Positions 7,139 through 9,696 of a stretch of DNA of 9,696 nucleotides are shown in pieces (position 1 is the first letter of the stretch; the number at the start of each line of letters is the position of its first letter). Where the stretch lies: contig DMMB01000091.1 in the NCBI GenBank assembly GCA_003453215.1, positions 924 through 10,619 on the forward strand, given 5' to 3'. This DNA comes from Oscillospiraceae bacterium. GTDB taxonomy: Bacteria; Bacillota; Clostridia; Oscillospirales; Ruminococcaceae. The notes below the pieces were generated by a model. It worked only from the letters and a program-made list of their open reading frames with translations. It was not told the origin of the DNA and ran no database searches. The position numbers and the translations under genes were made by a program.

Positions 7139-7789
7139 ATGATACCTGATTGGAAGATATATCCCCGTTCCCAGGGGCACAGTACCGTTTATCTGAAAAA
7201 TGTCGTCAATGACCCGACCATCCGGGTGGGAGAATACACTACCTACGATGACTATGTGAACGACCCGAGGGATTTTGTGCGCAACAATGTGCTGTACCAT
7301 TACCCCGAATGCAATGACGATACCCTGACGATTGGCAAGTTCTGCTCCATTGCCTGCGGTGCCAAGTTTATCTTTAACGCGGCAAACCATGCGCTGGGCA
7401 GCCTTTCCACCTACCCGTTTCCCATTTTCTTTGAAGAATGGGGGCTGCCGACCGATCGCGCCTCCATTGCGGCGGCGTGGGATAACCACGGCAGCATCAC
7501 CATCGGCAATGATGTGTGGATCGGCTATGAGGCGGTGATCCTTTCCGGCGTGACGATCGGGGATGGAGCCATTATAGGCACCCGAGCGGTAGTGACAAAA
7601 GATGTACCGCCCTATACCGTTGTAGGCGGGATACCGGCCAAACCCATCCGACAGCGGTTTAGCGAGGAGACCATTGCCCGGCTGGAGGAGCTTTGCTGGT
7701 GGGATTGGCCGGAGGAGAAAATTCGGCAGAATATTGCCGCAATCCAAAGCGGAGATATGGAAGCGCTGTGCTGCGCGGCCAAAGAATAA
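7139..7789 (+). CDS. Vat/CatB-type hexapeptide-repeat O-acetyltransferase
   Basis: Xenobiotic acetyltransferase family (left-handed beta-helix, trimeric, acetyl-CoA dependent), 216 aa, close to the 205-220 aa of Vat and CatB proteins. Visible hallmarks are DTLTIGKFCSIACGAKFIFN (61-80), the catalytic-histidine segment NHALGSLSTYPF with H84, hexapeptide turns around TIGNDVWIGYEAVILSGVTI (121-140), and VVGGIPAKPIRQRF (161-174). The C-terminal WWDWPEEKI helix is typical of the group. The start at 7139 is chosen because GGAGGAAA at 7126-7133 stands at the right distance; a GTG at 7058 in the same frame would add 27 residues unlike the family. Characterised relatives inactivate streptogramin A or chloramphenicol, but many chromosomal members modify unknown acceptors, so resistance is only a possibility. 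It is the third gene of the traX operon, with a possible translational attenuator in front. Confidence 0.9.
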   Translation: MIPDWKIYPRSQGHSTVYLKNVVNDPTIRVGEYTTYDDYVNDPRDFVRNNVLYHYPECNDDTLTIGKFCSIACGAKFIFNAANHALGSLSTYPFPIFFEEWGLPTDRASIAAAWDNHGSITIGNDVWIGYEAVILSGVTIGDGAIIGTRAVVTKDVPPYTVVGGIPAKPIRQRFSEETIARLEELCWWDWPEEKIRQNIAAIQSGDMEALCCAAKE

Positions 7790-7810
7790 AACAACTCAAC
7801 GGGAGGCAAC

Positions 7811-8236
7811 ATGAACCGCGAAAACAAACGCAAGACCTTTGAAAAAGGCTACTACAAAAACCACCCCTGCAACGAAAGCTTTACCTGCAAAGTATGCGGC
7901 CGGCTGGTGACGCCCGATGCGGCCGGAACCGACCACCGCAACCACTGCCCCAACTGCCTTTCCAGCCTGCACGTGGATATTGAACCGGGCGACCGCGAGG
8001 CGGATTGCGGCGGCATCATGGAGCCAATTTCGGTGTGGGTGCGCGGCAAGGGCGAATGGGCCATTATTCACCGCTGCCGCCGGTGCGGGGCGCTGAGCTC
8101 CAACCGGGTGGCTGCCGATGATAACCCGATGAAGCTGATGAGCATTGCCTTAAAGCCCCTGTGCGAGCCGCCGTTCCCGCTGGAACGCATTGAGGAGATG
8201 ACAGCCCTGATGGGCGGCGAAGGCCGACTGAAATAA
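7811..8236 (+). CDS. RNHCP domain zinc-ribbon protein
   Basis: Small Cys/His-rich protein of 141 aa in the RNHCP family, named after the motif present here as DHRNHCPNCLSS (41-52). Two zinc sites can be drawn: C26-x2-C29 with C46-x2-C49, and a second around C66, H87 and C89-x2-C92 (HRCRRCGALSSNR). The family has no established function; it is usually annotated as a domain of unknown role, and nucleic-acid binding is plausible from the zinc ribbons and the basic N-terminus (NRENKRKTFEKGYYKNH). The start ATG 7811 has GGGAGG at 7801-7806 with a short 4-nt spacer. It lies 21 nt after the acetyltransferase stop and is followed by a strong terminator, so it is the last gene of the operon. Confidence 0.88.
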   Translation: MNRENKRKTFEKGYYKNHPCNESFTCKVCGRLVTPDAAGTDHRNHCPNCLSSLHVDIEPGDREADCGGIMEPISVWVRGKGEWAIIHRCRRCGALSSNRVAADDNPMKLMSIALKPLCEPPFPLERIEEMTALMGGEGRLK

Positions 8237-8237
8237 G

Positions 8238-8284
8238 CAAAAGGAGCCGGACAACACGGAGAAGGAGCTGTTCGGCTCCTTTTG
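8238..8284 (+). terminator. Rho-independent terminator of the traX operon
   Basis: CAAAAGGAGCCG (8238-8249) pairs perfectly with CGGCTCCTTTTG (8273-8284), and the stem extends inward four more pairs (one G-U) to 8253/8269 around a 15-nt loop. It starts two bases after the RNHCP stop codon; the 3' arm ends in a T4 run opposite an A4 run. Confidence 0.8.
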
Positions 8285-8304
8285 GCAGAGATGGCAGAGG
8301 GAAA

Positions 8305-8394
8305 GTGCAGGGCGCAGCCCGCCCTAGCCGCAGGCTGGGGGCCCGTTGCTTCGCACCGGGCCGGCGGCGGAGCCGCCGGGGCTGCGCCCTGTGC
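8305..8394. repeat. GC-rich cloverleaf-like inverted-repeat element
   Basis: A 13-bp perfect outer stem (CAGGGCGCAGCCC at 8308-8320 with GGGCTGCGCCCTG at 8379-8391, extendable to 8305/8394 with wobble pairs) encloses three hairpins. These are 8322-8329/8333-8340 (one G-U, loop GCA), 8340-8345/8357-8362 with an inner TGC/GCA, and 8361-8368/8372-8379 (loop GGA). Arms two and three share bases at 8361-8362, and the third arm shares 8379 with the outer stem, so pairings compete slightly at the junction. No gene covers it. It resembles an intergenic palindromic repeat (REP/MITE-like) or a structured RNA; I see no second copy in the window. Confidence 0.55.
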
Positions 8395-8450
8395 CAGGCC
8401 ATCCCGTCCGGCGGACAATGGGGGAAAACCGGGACTCTACGGAGCGTTCA

Positions 8451-8479
8451 TTGCAAAAAGGAGCAAAACCCCGTACAAT
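8451..8479 (+). promoter_or_regulatory. Sigma-A promoter of the XRE/desulfoferrodoxin regulator
   Basis: TTGCAA at 8451-8456 (4 of 6) and TACAAT at 8474-8479 (5 of 6) are 17 bp apart. Transcription would start close to 8486, directly at the ribosome site, giving a very short leader. The -10 lies in one of two copies of ACAATGGGGG (8415-8424 and 8475-8484), which could be binding sites for autoregulation. Confidence 0.6.
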
Positions 8480-8498
8480 GGGGGCAGAGGTGATAAAA

Positions 8499-9080
8499 AT
8501 GGATCAGATAAAAACCGGAGCACTGATAAGAACGCTGCGGCAAAAGGAAGGACTAACCCAGCAGGCGCTGGCCGATCGGCTGGGGGTAAGCGATAAAGCA
8601 ATAAGCAAATGGGAGCGCGGCTGCGGGGCGCCGGAACTAACCCTGCTGCCAAGGCTGGCGGAGGCGCTGCACACCGACGTGGATACCCTGCTGAAAGGCG
8701 GCGTAGAGGAAAATCGGGCGGCAAACGGAAATTTGCGGCGGCTGCGCTGCTACCGCTGCCCCACCTGCGGTAATCTGCTTTTTTCCACCGATGATGCGGA
8801 TATTCGCTGCTGCGGCAGACCATTAAAGCCGCTGACGGTACAAAAAGCGGATGAGGCCCATGCACTGTACATGGAGCAAAATGATGGAGATTGGTACATT
8901 ACGGCCGAGCACGAGATGACGCGCGAACATCACATTAGCTTTTTGGCACTGCTGACCGGTGATACGGTGGTGCTGCGCAAGCTGTACCCGGAATGGAACC
9001 TGGAAACCCGGCTGCCCCGGCTGCATGGGACACTGCTGTGGTACTGCACCGGGCATGGATTGTTTGAACAAAGAGTGTGA
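8499..9080 (+). CDS. XRE helix-turn-helix regulator fused to a desulfoferrodoxin-like domain
   Basis: A 193-aa two-domain protein. Residues 4-66 are a Cro/CI-type DNA-binding domain (LRQKEGLTQQALADRLGVSDKAISKWERG). Residues 84-190 follow the two-domain desulfoferrodoxin (2Fe superoxide reductase) pattern. A desulforedoxin-like site I is formed by C87-x2-C90 (CPTCGNLLF) and C104-C105 (RCCGRPLKPL). A site II ligand set of H121, H138 and H144 (AEHEMTREHHI) plus C183 and H186 (WYCTGHGLF) is complete. The active-site lysine before the first histidine (EKH in classical enzymes) is alanine here (EAH), which argues for sensing rather than efficient superoxide reduction. The start ATG 8499 is chosen for its AGAGGTGA ribosome site and family-like N-terminus; the open frame extends back to 8346 but would read through the cloverleaf and promoter. 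Related fusions occur in Clostridia as generic HTH proteins; targets and signal are unknown. It ends at the boundary with AT-rich foreign DNA. Confidence 0.88.
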   Translation: MDQIKTGALIRTLRQKEGLTQQALADRLGVSDKAISKWERGCGAPELTLLPRLAEALHTDVDTLLKGGVEENRAANGNLRRLRCYRCPTCGNLLFSTDDADIRCCGRPLKPLTVQKADEAHALYMEQNDGDWYITAEHEMTREHHISFLALLTGDTVVLRKLYPEWNLETRLPRLHGTLLWYCTGHGLFEQRV

Positions 9081-9437
9081 TATTGGGAATCGTAGTCAGC
9101 ATATACTGACGGATATTTCTAATCTTTGTGGTGTTCTCTTTGAAGCAGTCCATAACATATCGAATGTGTTCGACATTCAGTTTCATAAACCGACTACGGA
9201 CAATTTCTGCCGGACGCTCCTCTGCACCAATGCGAATCAACGGTCGCTTTGTGCAAACCGTTTCAACGATCAACTCCAGAATGTTATCCAGCATTTCAGA
9301 ATCGTAAGGGTAATCCTTCTTCAACAAATCAATACTGAGCTGATCCGAGAAATAATCAAAGTATTCTTGATACCGGTCATTCTCGTCCATCATTCCACCA
9401 TTTCCGGAAGGAAAGATAGAATCAGTATCACTAAATT

Positions 9438-9467
9438 CAGTATTATTCATATCAGTATTATTACATT
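9438..9467. repeat. Two tandem 15-bp repeats in the Rep linker
   Basis: CAGTATTATT occurs at 9438-9447 and 9453-9462, a 15-bp period. Being five codons, it repeats at the peptide level in the minus frame (NNTDM, then NNTEF), so it can be explained by protein sequence. It adjoins the 23-bp array. Confidence 0.5.
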
Positions 9468-9557
9468 GTGATTTCGGAAGTTCTTGAGTTGTGATTTCCA
9501 TTGTTCCAGAATTGTGATTTTCACAATTCAAGAGTTGTGAATGCAAAACCTTTTGAC
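9466..9557. repeat. Four tandem 23-bp iteron-like repeats, possible intragenic origin
   Basis: TTGTGATTT begins at 9466, 9489 and 9512 and its variant TTGTGAATG at 9535, giving three successive spacings of exactly 23 bp. Within each unit, TTC at unit positions 16-18 is shared by copies 1-3 and GA at positions 21-22 by all four. The third unit extends into a perfect palindrome, GAATTGTGA-TTT-TCACAATTC (9509-9529). A 23-bp period is out of register with codons, so the array is not a peptide repeat although it lies in the linker of the Rep frame. RepA_N-type initiators are known to carry their origin inside their own gene between the two domains, which suits this position. Confidence 0.65.
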
Positions 9558-9582
9558 TTAAATACAGATGTTGTAGTATCAT
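9553..9582 (+). promoter_or_regulatory. Candidate promoter for the gene at 9655
   Basis: TTGACT (9553-9558) and TATCAT (9577-9582), each 5 of 6 to consensus, are 18 bp apart. The start of transcription would fall near 9589, 66 nt before the ATG at 9655. The -35 lies in the last 23-bp repeat, so an initiator bound to the array would compete with RNA polymerase. Confidence 0.45.
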
Positions 9583-9654
9583 GGAAACACAATATTTGTA
9601 TGCTTACAAACGGGTTTATAGTGTTGCAAATCTATATTTTTAGGAGGATAAACG

Positions 9655-9696
9655 ATGAATCATTTACCTTTAAATGTGCGTGTTCCAATCGAGGGA
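9655..9696 (+). CDS. Start of an unidentified gene, 3' partial
   Basis: A strong AGGAGG (9642-9647) stands 7 nt before ATG 9655, and 14 codons (MNHLPLNVRVPIEG) are visible before the window ends. I do not recognise the protein. Its AT-rich upstream region groups it with the mobile-element remnant to its left and not with the GC-rich chromosome. It is transcribed away from the Rep remnant. Confidence 0.6.
   Translation, partial: MNHLPLNVRVPIEG

Larger units (their letters stand above)
8935..9582 (-). pseudogene. Truncated RepA/DUF6017-type replication initiator remnant
   Basis: The minus-strand frame from ATG 9582 reads a DUF6017-like C-terminal region of the replication initiator (RepA-type) proteins of plasmids and integrative elements in gut Firmicutes. 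It has an Asn/Thr/Ser-rich linker (residues 20-57, with NNTDMNNTEFSDTDS), then RYQEYFDYFSDQLSIDLL (70-87), TKRPLIRIGAEERPAEIVRS (111-130) and FKENTTKIRNIRQYMLTT (147-164). Both ends are broken. The N-terminal DNA-binding domain is absent, since a stop at 9604-9606 lies only 7 codons upstream of the ATG. Family-like sequence ends near residue 167 (about 9082); the remaining 48 residues are antisense to the regulator gene and look spurious. The recognisable remnant is therefore about 9082-9582. It is AT-rich, unlike everything upstream, which marks transfer. A short functional protein cannot be excluded but is unlikely. Confidence 0.75.

Noticed and set aside
6509..7747. 412-codon minus-strand frame across traX, VOC and acetyltransferase genes
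   Set aside because: It runs antisense through three well-supported genes and two intergenic gaps, and has no family resemblance.
7139..7789. Naming the acetyltransferase a vat or cat resistance gene
   Set aside because: The fold and catalytic histidine are clear, but the acceptor substrate cannot be read from sequence, and many chromosomal family members confer no known resistance.
8346..8498. Upstream extension of the XRE regulator from ATG 8346
   Set aside because: It would translate the cloverleaf element and the promoter; the ribosome site and promoter both support ATG 8499.
8959..9471. + strand frame overlapping the regulator and the Rep remnant
   Set aside because: It spans the composition junction in a different frame from the regulator, has no ribosome site, and the minus-strand Rep motifs explain the right half.
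9596..9622. TTGTAT/TATAGT as promoter for the 9655 gene
   Set aside because: The spacer is only 15 bp and both boxes are poorer than the TTGACT-18-TATCAT pair just upstream.

Overview
The window looks like chromosomal DNA of a GC-rich gut Clostridia of the Faecalibacterium/Gemmiger/Subdoligranulum kind (order Oscillospirales). This is inferred from the gene families, the Gram-positive signals (strong AGGAGG-type ribosome sites, sigma-A promoters, a sugar ABC transporter without its own ATPase) and the strong G/C preference at third codon positions. I ran no searches; families were assigned by recognising motifs. At about position 9081 the composition switches abruptly to AT-rich DNA that belongs to a mobile element.

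Region 1 (1-5702) is an alpha-glucan/maltodextrin uptake and processing locus, all on the + strand. It holds a solute-binding protein (5' end outside the window), an intercistronic terminator hairpin, two MalF/MalG-type permeases whose stop and start codons overlap (TAATG), a LacI-type repressor 7 nt later, and the GH77 4-alpha-glucanotransferase malQ with its full catalytic triad. The binding protein captures the oligosaccharide, the permease pair moves it (the ATPase must come from elsewhere), MalQ disproportionates imported maltodextrins, and the LacI protein probably senses the sugar. A hairpin follows malQ.

Region 2 (5707-8284) looks like a second operon. It starts with an almost perfect sigma-A promoter (TTGACG-17-TATAAT) and a long GC-rich leader, then encodes a TraX-family membrane protein, a VOC/glyoxalase-fold protein, a Vat/CatB-type hexapeptide O-acetyltransferase and an RNHCP zinc-ribbon protein. 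It ends at a strong terminator. The gap before the acetyltransferase has the layout of a translational attenuator: a 14-codon reading frame with its own ribosome site, and a 9-bp inverted repeat whose right arm covers the start of the acetyltransferase Shine-Dalgarno.

Region 3 (8285-9080) contains a GC-rich four-way-junction (cloverleaf-like) inverted-repeat element, a sigma-A promoter, and a one-component regulator that fuses an XRE helix-turn-helix to a complete desulfoferrodoxin (superoxide reductase) fold. All nine expected iron ligands are present, but the usual catalytic lysine is replaced.

Region 4 (9081-9696) is AT-rich. It holds a minus-strand remnant of a RepA/DUF6017-type replication initiator, cut at both ends. 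Its linker carries four tandem repeats with an exact 23-bp period. That period is not a multiple of three, so this is a DNA-level, iteron-like array, as expected for an origin lying inside a RepA-type gene. A promoter next to the array points toward a new + strand gene that starts at 9655 and leaves the window.
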